Source: Candidatus Rifleibacteriota bacterium (GTDB taxonomy: Bacteria; Riflebacteria; Ozemobacteria; Ozemobacterales; Ozemobacteraceae). Taken from it: DNA of 13,158 nt. Each line of letters opens with the position of its first letter. Position 1 is the stretch's first letter. Positions 4,108-11,875 of this stretch are shown here, in pieces. The stretch covers positions 1 to 13,158 of the forward strand of contig JAFXRA010000069.1 in assembly GCA_017526725.1 (NCBI GenBank), read 5' to 3'. The translations under genes were made by a program, and so were the position numbers. Below the pieces are notes generated by a model, which saw only the letters and a list, made by a program, of their open reading frames with translations, ran no database searches and was not told the origin of the DNA.

Positions 4108-6906
4108 ATGACTCAATACGTTTATACTTTCGGAGCCGGAGAAGCTCAGGGTAATGCCAACATGAGAAATCTTCTCGGTGGGAAAGGCGCCAATCTTGCA
4201 GAAATGAATAAGGTCGGTATTCCTGTTCCAGCAGGTTTTACTATTACCACAGAAATGTGCGATGTTTATTACAAAGGCAATTGTCAATATCCGCCAGAAC
4301 TCAACGTTGAAGTTGAAAATGGTTTGAAGCACATTGAAAAAATAATGGGCAAGAAATTTGGTGATAAGAAGAATCCTCTTTTGGTTTCTGTTCGTTCTGG
4401 TGCTAGAGCTTCTATGCCTGGCATGATGGATACAGTTCTAAATCTGGGTCTTAATGATGATACAGTTCAGGGTATAATTAAAGCTACAGGCAATGAACGC
4501 TTTGGTTGGGACTCTTATCGCCGCTTTGTTCATATGTATGGCGATGTTGTTCTTGGAATGAAGCCAGAATCCAAGACAGAAAAAGACCCATTTGAATCAG
4601 TAATGGAAAAAGTCAAAGTTAAAAACGGTCTCAAAGCTGATGCTAAAGATAACGAAATGACTGCTCCAATGCTGAAGGAACTTACTGCTGCTTATAAAAA
4701 ACTCATTAAAGATAAATTAGGAAAAGATTTCCCAACTGACCCAAAAGAACAGCTTTGGGGTGCTATAAACGCAGTATTCGGTTCTTGGATGAGCGAAAGA
4801 GCTATTGTTTACCGCAAAAAAGAAGGAATCCCGGATGAATGGGGTACTGCAGTAAACGTTCAGTCTATGGTTTACGGCAACATGGGTAATGACTGTGCTA
4901 CAGGCGTTGCTTTCACTAGAAACCCCGCAGACGGTGATGCTCACTTCTACGGTGAATATTTAATCAATGCTCAGGGTGAAGATGTTGTTGCTGGTATCCG
5001 CACTCCTCAGCAGATTACTAAAGCCGGTTCTCAGAAATGGGCTAAAGAAAACAATATCAGCGAAGCTAAGCGTAAAGCTGAATATCCTTCTCTTGAAGAA
5101 TCTATGCCAAACGTTTACAAACAGCTTGTAGATGTTTATAAAAAACTTGAAGCTCACTTTAGAGACATGCAGGATATGGAATTCACTATTCAGGGTGGTA
5201 AACTCTGGATGCTCCAGACCAGAAATGGTAAGAGAACTGCTCCAGCAGCTGTTAAGATGGCTGTTGATATGGTTAAAGAAGGCTTGATCACTAAAGAAAT
5301 GGCTGTTGGCAGAATTGAACCCAAGAGCCTTGATCAGTTATTACACCCAATTTTCGACCCCAAAGCTCCAAAGAAAGTTTTGACTAAGGGTCTTGCTGCT
5401 TCTCCAGGAGCTGGCTGTGGCCGTATAGTATTCAGCGCTGAAGACGCTGGCGAATGGAAAGCCAAAGGCGAAAAAGTAATTCTTGTTCGTATAGAAACCT
5501 CTCCAGAAGATGTTGCTGGTATGGATGCTGCAGAAGGTATCCTCACTCAGCGCGGTGGTATGACTTCTCACGCAGCAGTTGTTGCTCGTGGTTGGGGTAA
5601 ATGCTGTGTATCTGGTTGTAGCGATATTGAAATCGACTATAAGAAAGCTACCCTCAAGATTGGTAACACTGTTATGAAACAGGGTGATTGGATAAGCCTT
5701 AACGGTTCTACCGGTGAAGTTATGTTCGGTAAAGTTCCAACTGTTGAACCAAGTCTTGCTGGTGACTTTGGTCAAATTATGAAATGGGCTGACGAAATCC
5801 GCCAAATCGACGTTCGCACTAACGCTGATTCTCCAAAGGATGCAAAAGTAGCTCGCAAGTTCGGTGCTCAGGGTATTGGTCTCTGCAGAACTGAACATAT
5901 GTTCTTCGACGGCGAAAGAATTAAACACATGCGTGAAATGATTCTTGCTGACGATGTCGAAGGTCGTGAAAAAGCTCTCAAGAAACTTCTCAAGTTCCAG
6001 ACCGATGACTTCGCTGGTATTTTTGAAGCAATGAATGGTTACCCAGTAACCATAAGAACTCTTGACCCGCCACTGCATGAATTCGTTCCAAATGAACCTG
6101 AAAATCAGGCAATCATGGCTAAGGAAATGAAGATTTCTGTAGAAAAAGTTAAAGCCAAAGTTGATTCATTGCATGAAGCTAACCCAATGCTTGGTCACAG
6201 AGGCTGCCGCTTAGGTATCACTTATCCTGAAATTACAAGAATGCAGGCTGCTGCAATATTCACAGCAGCTTGTGAATTGACCAAAAAAGGCCTTGTAGTT
6301 CTTCCAGAAGTTATGATTCCATTAGTTGGCACAGTTCAAGAACTTCGCAATCAGAAAGCAATCGTTAAAGAAGTTGCCGAAACTCTTATTAAGAAATATA
6401 AGGTTGAAGGCAAACTCCACTATAAGATTGGTACTATGATTGAAATCCCACGTGCTGCAATTACTGCTAATCAGATTGCTACAGAAGCTGAATTCTTCAG
6501 CTTTGGCACTAATGACCTCACTCAGATGACTTTCGGTTACAGCCGCGACGATATCGCTTCTTTCGTTCCTGAATATTTGAACAAGAAAATATTGAAGAAC
6601 GACCCATTCCAGGTTCTTGACCAGGAAGGCGTTGGTCAGTTGGTAAGATGGGGTGTTGAACGTGGTAGAAGCGTAAGACCAGATCTTAAAGTTGGTATCT
6701 GCGGTGAACACGGCGGAGAACCTTCTTCTGTTAAGTTCTGTCACAGATTAGGTTTCGACTATGTCAGCTGCTCTCCATTCAGAGTTCCGATAGCTCGTTT
6801 AGCTGCTGCCCAAGCTGCAATCGAACATGCTTCTGAACGTGCAGAAAACCTTAAGTTACAGAATCACACACCAATCAGAGCTAAAGCTTCTGAAATAGAA
6901 GAATAA
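4108..6906 (+). CDS. ppdK: Pyruvate, phosphate dikinase
   Basis: Interconverts pyruvate + ATP + phosphate and phosphoenolpyruvate + AMP + pyrophosphate in the cytosol. The direction depends on the cell's lifestyle. The 932-residue product has all three domains. The N-terminal ATP-grasp domain has GGKGANLAEM (24-33) and VRSGA with Arg96. The swivelling phosphohistidine domain has GGMTSHAAVVARG with the phosphorylated His488, preceded by Thr486, the position regulated by reversible phosphorylation in plant and some bacterial enzymes. The C-terminal PEP/pyruvate barrel has GTMIEIPRAA, SFGTNDLTQMTFGYSRDD and catalytic Cys865 in CGEHGGEP. The His-Cys spacing (377) matches the Clostridium symbiosum enzyme (455 to 831), but the N-terminal part is about 33 residues longer and the tail about 24 longer. 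GGT, GCT, CGT and AAC codons are frequent, suggesting high expression. nusB follows after 12 nt. Confidence 0.97.
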   Translation: MTQYVYTFGAGEAQGNANMRNLLGGKGANLAEMNKVGIPVPAGFTITTEMCDVYYKGNCQYPPELNVEVENGLKHIEKIMGKKFGDKKNPLLVSVRSGARASMPGMMDTVLNLGLNDDTVQGIIKATGNERFGWDSYRRFVHMYGDVVLGMKPESKTEKDPFESVMEKVKVKNGLKADAKDNEMTAPMLKELTAAYKKLIKDKLGKDFPTDPKEQLWGAINAVFGSWMSERAIVYRKKEGIPDEWGTAVNVQSMVYGNMGNDCATGVAFTRNPADGDAHFYGEYLINAQGEDVVAGIRTPQQITKAGSQKWAKENNISEAKRKAEYPSLEESMPNVYKQLVDVYKKLEAHFRDMQDMEFTIQGGKLWMLQTRNGKRTAPAAVKMAVDMVKEGLITKEMAVGRIEPKSLDQLLHPIFDPKAPKKVLTKGLAASPGAGCGRIVFSAEDAGEWKAKGEKVILVRIETSPEDVAGMDAAEGILTQRGGMTSHAAVVARGWGKCCVSGCSDIEIDYKKATLKIGNTVMKQGDWISLNGSTGEVMFGKVPTVEPSLAGDFGQIMKWADEIRQIDVRTNADSPKDAKVARKFGAQGIGLCRTEHMFFDGERIKHMREMILADDVEGREKALKKLLKFQTDDFAGIFEAMNGYPVTIRTLDPPLHEFVPNEPENQAIMAKEMKISVEKVKAKVDSLHEANPMLGHRGCRLGITYPEITRMQAAAIFTAACELTKKGLVVLPEVMIPLVGTVQELRNQKAIVKEVAETLIKKYKVEGKLHYKIGTMIEIPRAAITANQIATEAEFFSFGTNDLTQMTFGYSRDDIASFVPEYLNKKILKNDPFQVLDQEGVGQLVRWGVERGRSVRPDLKVGICGEHGGEPSSVKFCHRLGFDYVSCSPFRVPIARLAAAQAAIEHASERAENLKLQNHTPIRAKASEIEE

Positions 6907-6918
6907 GGAATAATAAAA

Positions 6919-7641
6919 ATGATTTCTCCAAGACGACATTCTCGTGAATTAGCATTAAAAGCCCTTTATCAGGCTGAAATTAACAATTCTGACTTGAACG
7001 AAAGCTTAAATCAAATATTAATTGAAACGCTTTTCGCTCCTGCTATAGAGATTGTTGTCAAGGAGTTCCTTAAATCTACAAAAGCAAGTGAAATTTTGTC
7101 CGGCAAAGTTGAGGAATTTATTCCCGACTTTGTCGACAATATTTCATCTAACCCGCATTTAGAAATCAGTGATTTAAGATTTCACGTAAAACAATTATTA
7201 GAACAGTATTTTTCTGGTGTAACTATTAATGAAAGTTTTCAGCCAGAATTGCAAAATCTAATAGATTCTCTTAGTGAAAAAATAAAAAAACAAAGTGTAG
7301 TTGAAGATTTTGCAAAAGAAATAATCAGTAATATCTCTCAAAACAATAAGTTTATAGAAGAAACGATTGAAAAAACAGCAAATAACTGGTCGTTAAACAG
7401 AATGGCCGCAATAGATCGTTGTATCCTTAAAATTGCTGTAAGTGAGTTTTTCTATTTCCCTTTAATACCATTAAAGGCTACAATTAATGAAGCTATTGAG
7501 CTAGCAAAGAAATATTCCACAGACAGAAGCTACGAATTTGTTAATGGAATACTTGACAAGATTAGTAAAGAAAATAAATTTGTAAAAACACCAAAATCAG
7601 CAAACCAATCAAAAGAAACAGATAAAAATATGGATAAATGA
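6919..7641 (+). CDS. nusB: Transcription antitermination/rRNA factor NusB with large central insertion
   Basis: NusB binds boxA RNA with NusE (ribosomal S10) and supports antitermination of rRNA operons. At 240 residues it is about 100 longer than the E. coli protein (139). The start RRHSRELALKALYQAE (5-20) and the C-terminal half (130-214) fit the family, with NRMAAIDRCILKIAVSEF, ATINEAIELAKKY and YEFVNGILDKI. Residues about 22-128 contain roughly 80 extra positions, mostly charged amphipathic helix. Residues 217-240 are a Lys/Asn/Ser-rich tail. Long NusB proteins are, from memory, a feature of cyanobacteria, which fits the suggested lineage. AAGGA overlapping the ppdK stop lies 9 nt before the ATG, so translation may be coupled to ppdK. 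Confidence 0.92.
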   Translation: MISPRRHSRELALKALYQAEINNSDLNESLNQILIETLFAPAIEIVVKEFLKSTKASEILSGKVEEFIPDFVDNISSNPHLEISDLRFHVKQLLEQYFSGVTINESFQPELQNLIDSLSEKIKKQSVVEDFAKEIISNISQNNKFIEETIEKTANNWSLNRMAAIDRCILKIAVSEFFYFPLIPLKATINEAIELAKKYSTDRSYEFVNGILDKISKENKFVKTPKSANQSKETDKNMDK

Positions 7642-7647
7642 TTTAGG

Positions 7648-7653
7648 TATAAT
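7648..7653 (+). promoter_or_regulatory. TATAAT box in the nusB-chemoreceptor gap
   Basis: A consensus -10 hexamer lies 9 nt before the ATG at 7663, so initiation here would start near 7660 and give an almost leaderless mRNA. No -35 is recognisable at 16-18 nt and there is no TG extension, so this may be chance. The gene's only Shine-Dalgarno-like sequence, AGG at 7645-7647, is poorly spaced at 15 nt. Confidence 0.3.
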
Positions 7654-7662
7654 ATATAAAAG

Positions 7663-9420
7663 ATGGCTCTTCACTCTATTATAATTAATAAAAATGGAAA
7701 TTCACAAAGAAATCTGTGGATTTTTGCATCAATATTAGGAATACTGTTAACAGTTGCCATTATTGGAATTGTTATTTTTACTTTTGGCAGTATCCCTTCC
7801 AACAAACAAGATAAGTTTATTCCTTTAATTTTATTTTTTGCTGCCATAGCGATTTTTGCTATCGGTTGGTTTGGCAGAGAAGTCCTAAGAGGGATAGTAA
7901 ATTTCTTCTTATCAGAAGTTACAACAAAAGTTGGTTTAAAACCAGAAAACTTTCCTTCAACAAAATCTGGCTTAGGAAGAGAATTAGAAAGATTTGAACA
8001 AATGTTCAAACTTATTCTTTCTGTATTGAAAAGAGTTCTTATTATATCTTTAAAACTTGAAGTTGCATCTTCAGATCTTGATAAAACAGCTCAAATTAGT
8101 TCACAAGTAATAAAAGAAATAGTAGATGGCGTCGGAGTTATTAATCAAAAAGCACTAGATAACGCTAATAATCTTCGTGAAACTATTTCATCTCTGGAAA
8201 ACTCTTTCAGCCTTTCTAAGGATATAAGTTCTAAACTGATTATAGCAAAAGAAGACAGCCAGATTGTTTCAGAAATAGCTTCAGACACGCAAATTTCAGT
8301 TAAAGAAGCTGTTCAAAAAATGTTAAAGATTAAAGAGCTGACCGATGGCTCTGCATCACTTGTTAACGCTCTGAATGACAGCTCAAAGCAAATCGGTACT
8401 ATTCTTACTGAAATAGCCAATATCGCAGAGCAAACGAACTTACTTGCATTGAATGCTGCCATTGAAGCGGCTCGTGCTGGGGATCAAGGTAGAGGTTTCG
8501 CTGTTGTTGCTGAAGAAGTTCGTAAACTAGCCCGTGGTTCAGCCGATTCTTCAAAGAAGATTAACACCCTAATTAATGATATTTTGCTTAAGACTGAAAA
8601 TGCTGCTGAAATGATGCAGAACAACACCATTCAGGTTAATCAGGGTATGCAGGTTGTAAACACTGTTGAATCAAGTCTTGGTTCAATGGTTCAAACGACT
8701 AATCAGTTAAACAACATTATAAAAGACATAAGTACTTCTGCTGAAAGACAGAGTAGCACATCAGATGTAATGTATCAAAAAGTTAATACTATTTCACAAA
8801 TTACTGATGATATTTCTTCACAAATTCAAAATGTTGCTGCTACAGCTTTAAGTAAAACAGTTATTGTTGATCAAACCAGCAGTTCTGCAAAGGAATTGAG
8901 AACCCTTTCCGATGTATTCCAAAATGCCTTGGTTCCATTTGATTTTCAAGTTGAAGGAGCGAATAAACGTTCTTCTATCAGAACTGAAGCTAGAATTCCT
9001 TGTAAATTTAAAGTCTTGCTTTCAGGAGAATTGGTCGATGGTTCTCTCTCTAGCAATGACTACGAAATGCGTGGTGTTATCATTAATCTTTCTACAGGTG
9101 GTTGTGTTGTTGAAACCAGTGAAGAAGTAGAACAAGGCAAATATATTATACTTGCATTCCAGATTGGCAGTAATTTTATTCAGGGACTTCAGGGACGCCT
9201 TGTCAGATTAAAAGATTCAAATAATTCTGGCAGTTATTCTGTTGATATAAATCAGGATTCATCAAATATTGCCATGAACCCAAATACTAAATCATTGAAA
9301 GAATGTATTATATCATTTAACAATGTTTCTCAGGAACATGAAAAAGTTATTGTTGACTTCGTAATGAGTTCACAGAGACAGTTTGAAATTAATCTTGGTC
9401 TCATAGAAAACAATCAATAA
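7663..9420 (+). CDS. Methyl-accepting chemotaxis protein fused to a PilZ domain
   Basis: A membrane signal transducer expected to control a CheA-type kinase and to bind c-di-GMP. Two helices (about 18-42 and 52-72) are separated by only some 10 residues, so there is no periplasmic sensor domain and I see no HAMP domain. A long cytoplasmic helical region follows (75-430). Its hairpin tip is the standard receptor signature, with [20 protein letters not shown] from residue 250, then [20 protein letters not shown]. The C-terminus is a PilZ domain. RSSIR (436-440) provides RxxxR and NLSTGG (475-480) the (D/N)xSxxG motif, with the domain running to about 575 and a Ser/Asn-rich insertion near 517-545. 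The assembly ATPase follows after 12 nt, which suggests a role in pilus or surface behaviour. The upstream in-frame TAA at 7657 forces the start to be at or after 7663. Confidence 0.93.
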   Translation: MALHSIIINKNGNSQRNLWIFASILGILLTVAIIGIVIFTFGSIPSNKQDKFIPLILFFAAIAIFAIGWFGREVLRGIVNFFLSEVTTKVGLKPENFPSTKSGLGRELERFEQMFKLILSVLKRVLIISLKLEVASSDLDKTAQISSQVIKEIVDGVGVINQKALDNANNLRETISSLENSFSLSKDISSKLIIAKEDSQIVSEIASDTQISVKEAVQKMLKIKELTDGSASLVNALNDSSKQIGTILTEIANIAEQTNLLALNAAIEAARAGDQGRGFAVVAEEVRKLARGSADSSKKINTLINDILLKTENAAEMMQNNTIQVNQGMQVVNTVESSLGSMVQTTNQLNNIIKDISTSAERQSSTSDVMYQKVNTISQITDDISSQIQNVAATALSKTVIVDQTSSSAKELRTLSDVFQNALVPFDFQVEGANKRSSIRTEARIPCKFKVLLSGELVDGSLSSNDYEMRGVIINLSTGGCVVETSEEVEQGKYIILAFQIGSNFIQGLQGRLVRLKDSNNSGSYSVDINQDSSNIAMNPNTKSLKECIISFNNVSQEHEKVIVDFVMSSQRQFEINLGLIENNQ

Positions 9421-9432
9421 AAGAGAGAATTT

Positions 9433-11199
9433 ATGGCTCGAATAGAAAAAAAGCTTTTAGGACAATCTTTACTTTCTGAAGGGCTCGCAACAAAAGAACA
9501 GCTACAGGCTGTTATGCAGGAACAAAAGAAAACAAGTAATACTCTTGGCTACACCTTAATACAGCAAAAAATATTAACTGAACAACAATTACTTGATTTC
9601 TTAGTTAATAAATGTGGATTCAGCTATGCCAATCTGCGTAATTATGTTATTGACCCGGCAATAGTAAAACTCATTCCTGAAGATATAGCCAGAAAATATC
9701 ATTGTATCGCTATACTTAGAGTTAAAGGTGCTATAACAGTTGCAATGTTAGACCCATTAGACAGCTTTGTTATAGAAAACCTTGAATACCAGACTGCTTG
9801 CAAAGTTAAGCCTCTTGTATCACCATTAAGTGAAATTCAAACAGCCTTAGACGAATATTATTCAGCACATGCCCCTTCGGCAAATTTAGTAACACAATTA
9901 AAAAAGGCTGATTCTGTCAATTCTCAAAATGTAGCAACAACCATTGCAGATTTTGCAAAAAACATACAGGGTATTGGTGAAAAAAAATTTGGGGATTCTG
10001 TTATCGACCTTAACTCAATCAATGCTGGCGATAAACAGAGTATTATTCAGCTTGTAAACTTGATTATAGCTAGAGCGATAAAAGAAAAAGCTTCTGATAT
10101 CCATATTGAACCAGACGAAAGTTGTTTGAGAACAAGATTCCGAATAGACGGCATGCTTCAAGAAGTTATGTCTCTTCCACAGAATTTTGAAGCAGCGACC
10201 ATTTCTCGCTGTAAAGTTATGGCAGAATTAGATATCGCTGAAAAGCGCATTCCTCAGGATGGTCGTATAAAACTTCAAATGGGGAATAAAGAAATAGACC
10301 TCCGTGTATCAACCTACCCTACTCTTCGCGGCGAAAAAGTAGTTATGAGAATTCTAGACAAGAGCAGTGTTGTCTATGGGTTGGAAGAATTAGGTTTCCC
10401 AGATGATACTTTACAGAATTTCTCAAAGTTGATACGTAAACCTAACGGTATCATTCTTGTCACTGGTCCAACAGGTTCAGGTAAAACATCTACTCTTTAC
10501 GCGGCTCTTCAATGTATTAAAGATCCAACTATTAACATTGTTACAATTGAAGACCCAGTAGAATACCAATTAGCTGGTATTAATCAAGGACAAATCAATC
10601 CCAAAGCAGGTTTTACATTTGCCGGAGGCTTAAGATCAATACTCAGACAAGACCCCGATGTTATAATGGTTGGGGAAATAAGAGACTACGACACTGCCGA
10701 AATCGCTATTAGAGCAGCCTTAACAGGTCATTTAGTTTTCTCTACTCTTCATACTAACGATTCTGCCGGAGCTATGACGAGACTTGTAGATATGGGTGTA
10801 GAACCATTCCTAGTAGCAAGTTCTCTCATCGGAATTATGGCACAGCGTCTTGTCAGAACTATCTGCAACGATTGCAAAGAAGAGTTTGTTCCATCTGCTG
10901 CAGTAATAAAACGTTCTAAGCTTTTATATCAGGCTGGCAGAACAAAAGTTTACCAGGGAAAAGGCTGCGAATTATGCAACCACACTGGTTATAAAGGAAG
11001 AACAACTATAACAGAACTTCTTATTCCTAATGAAAGAATAAAAGAACTTATTGTAGAAAAATCTCCTACAAGCGTTATTAAGAATGAAGCTATGAAACTA
11101 GGCATGAGAACTCTAAGACAGGATGGATTAGGAAAAGTTCTTCGTGGAGTAACAACTCTTTCAGAAGTTATAAGAGTTTCAGCAGACGACGAAATCTAA
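9433..11199 (+). CDS. GspE/PilB-family assembly ATPase (type IV pilus or type II secretion)
   Basis: A hexameric cytoplasmic ATPase that drives polymerisation of pilin or pseudopilin at the inner membrane. The 588 residues contain an MshEN-like N-terminus (about 7-150, with LLGQSLLSEGLATKEQLQAV and a second, weaker copy TLGYTLIQQKILTEQQLLDF). The N2 domain follows (KEKASDIHIEPDE, RTRFRIDGML). Walker A is GPTGSGKT (345-352), the Walker B region DPDVIMVGEIRD (407-418) and the His box TGHLVFSTLHTND. A zinc site CX2C-X30-CX2C (Cys478, 481, 512, 515) is typical of extension ATPases and not of the retraction ATPase PilT. pilB and gspE cannot be separated without the rest of the machine. In the first MshEN repeat the usual Arg of RLG is Leu, so c-di-GMP binding is uncertain. 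The ribosome-binding site is AGAGAG, and a terminator follows 23 nt after the stop. Confidence 0.93.
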   Translation: MARIEKKLLGQSLLSEGLATKEQLQAVMQEQKKTSNTLGYTLIQQKILTEQQLLDFLVNKCGFSYANLRNYVIDPAIVKLIPEDIARKYHCIAILRVKGAITVAMLDPLDSFVIENLEYQTACKVKPLVSPLSEIQTALDEYYSAHAPSANLVTQLKKADSVNSQNVATTIADFAKNIQGIGEKKFGDSVIDLNSINAGDKQSIIQLVNLIIARAIKEKASDIHIEPDESCLRTRFRIDGMLQEVMSLPQNFEAATISRCKVMAELDIAEKRIPQDGRIKLQMGNKEIDLRVSTYPTLRGEKVVMRILDKSSVVYGLEELGFPDDTLQNFSKLIRKPNGIILVTGPTGSGKTSTLYAALQCIKDPTINIVTIEDPVEYQLAGINQGQINPKAGFTFAGGLRSILRQDPDVIMVGEIRDYDTAEIAIRAALTGHLVFSTLHTNDSAGAMTRLVDMGVEPFLVASSLIGIMAQRLVRTICNDCKEEFVPSAAVIKRSKLLYQAGRTKVYQGKGCELCNHTGYKGRTTITELLIPNERIKELIVEKSPTSVIKNEAMKLGMRTLRQDGLGKVLRGVTTLSEVIRVSADDEI

Positions 11200-11222
11200 T
11201 AACTTTTTAAAAGCTTAATTAG

Positions 11223-11259
11223 AAAGACTTTGGTTATAATAAACATCAAAGTCTTTTTT
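11223..11259 (+). terminator. Intrinsic terminator after the assembly ATPase gene
   Basis: AAAGACTTTG (11223-11232) pairs perfectly with CAAAGTCTTT (11247-11256) around a 14-nt loop, with T continuing to 11259. It closes the ppdK-nusB-receptor-ATPase unit. Confidence 0.87.
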
Positions 11260-11281
11260 GTTTGAAATCTATTTAAAAGAA

Positions 11282-11310
11282 TTGAAACATTATCTAAAAT
11301 AAAATAAACT
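11282..11310 (+). promoter_or_regulatory. Candidate promoter for the DUF1232 gene
   Basis: TTGAAA (11282-11287, 5/6) and TAAACT (11305-11310, 4/6) are separated by exactly 17 nt. Transcription would start near 11317, giving a leader of about 35 nt that contains no recognisable Shine-Dalgarno sequence. It lies directly after the preceding terminator, where a promoter is expected. Confidence 0.45.
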
Positions 11311-11351
11311 AAAGATAACAATATCAAAGTGTTAATTAACATTTATAAAAA

Positions 11352-11858
11352 ATGTGTGATAATAATAAAGAATTAATAATATCGGAACAAAGAGAAGCGA
11401 CTAATCTTGCTTGCTCTTTCCCACTATGTCTTTTAGAGAAAAAATCATACTCAGGATTTAAAGGTTTATTAGGAATATTTTTCTGGTTATCTTTGATATA
11501 TTTTATTTACGGAATGATTAACTTATTGTTCTGGGGAAATACTTTTTGGGCTATCGTTTGGGACTTATTTTCCAAACCAATTTATCTGATTTATCATATT
11601 AGCATTTTTTCATTTATCTATTGTCTTACCTGGGCAGTTTTTGACTATTCATCATTTAAAGATAAGTTTATCAGAACAATATTGATAATTATATCAATTA
11701 TATACGTTGTTTCACCTATTGATGCAATTCCAGATATTACCCCAATGATAGGACAAGCAGATGATTTGGCTGCTCTTCTAATAGGAATATATAACACCTA
11801 TTATATTATGAAAAACAACAAAACGAATATAGGAAAAAAATCACCTGATAATAAATAA
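11352..11858 (+). CDS. Multi-pass membrane protein with C-terminal YkvA-like DUF1232 motif
   Basis: The function of the family is unknown. The 168-residue product begins with a 35-residue polar region carrying Cys2, Cys21 and Cys26. It then has hydrophobic segments at about 38-61, 76-97 and 106-120. The DUF1232 signature follows at 119-148: VVSPIDAIPDITPMIGQADD and LAALLIGIYN. This matches the family core SPID-x-IPD-x-x-P-x-x-G-x-x-DD. The family core normally spans about 40 residues and often stands nearly alone, so here it is the C-terminal third of a larger membrane protein. The tail is basic (KNNKTNIGKKSPDNK). No ribosome-binding site is visible before ATG 11352 and no later Met gives a sensible start, so the start is the least certain part. 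The next gene begins 17 nt after its stop, likely in the same transcript. Confidence 0.8.
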   Translation: MCDNNKELIISEQREATNLACSFPLCLLEKKSYSGFKGLLGIFFWLSLIYFIYGMINLLFWGNTFWAIVWDLFSKPIYLIYHISIFSFIYCLTWAVFDYSSFKDKFIRTILIIISIIYVVSPIDAIPDITPMIGQADDLAALLIGIYNTYYIMKNNKTNIGKKSPDNK

Positions 11859-11875
11859 AAATAGGAATATGACAA

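Noticed and set aside
5341..6078. 245-codon open frame on the - strand inside ppdK
   Set aside because: It lies wholly antisense to a well-conserved enzyme, has no recognisable motif, and is explained by the codon bias of the highly expressed gene.
8912..9130. 72-codon + strand frame inside the receptor gene
   Set aside because: It is an out-of-frame reading of the PilZ-coding region with no features of its own.
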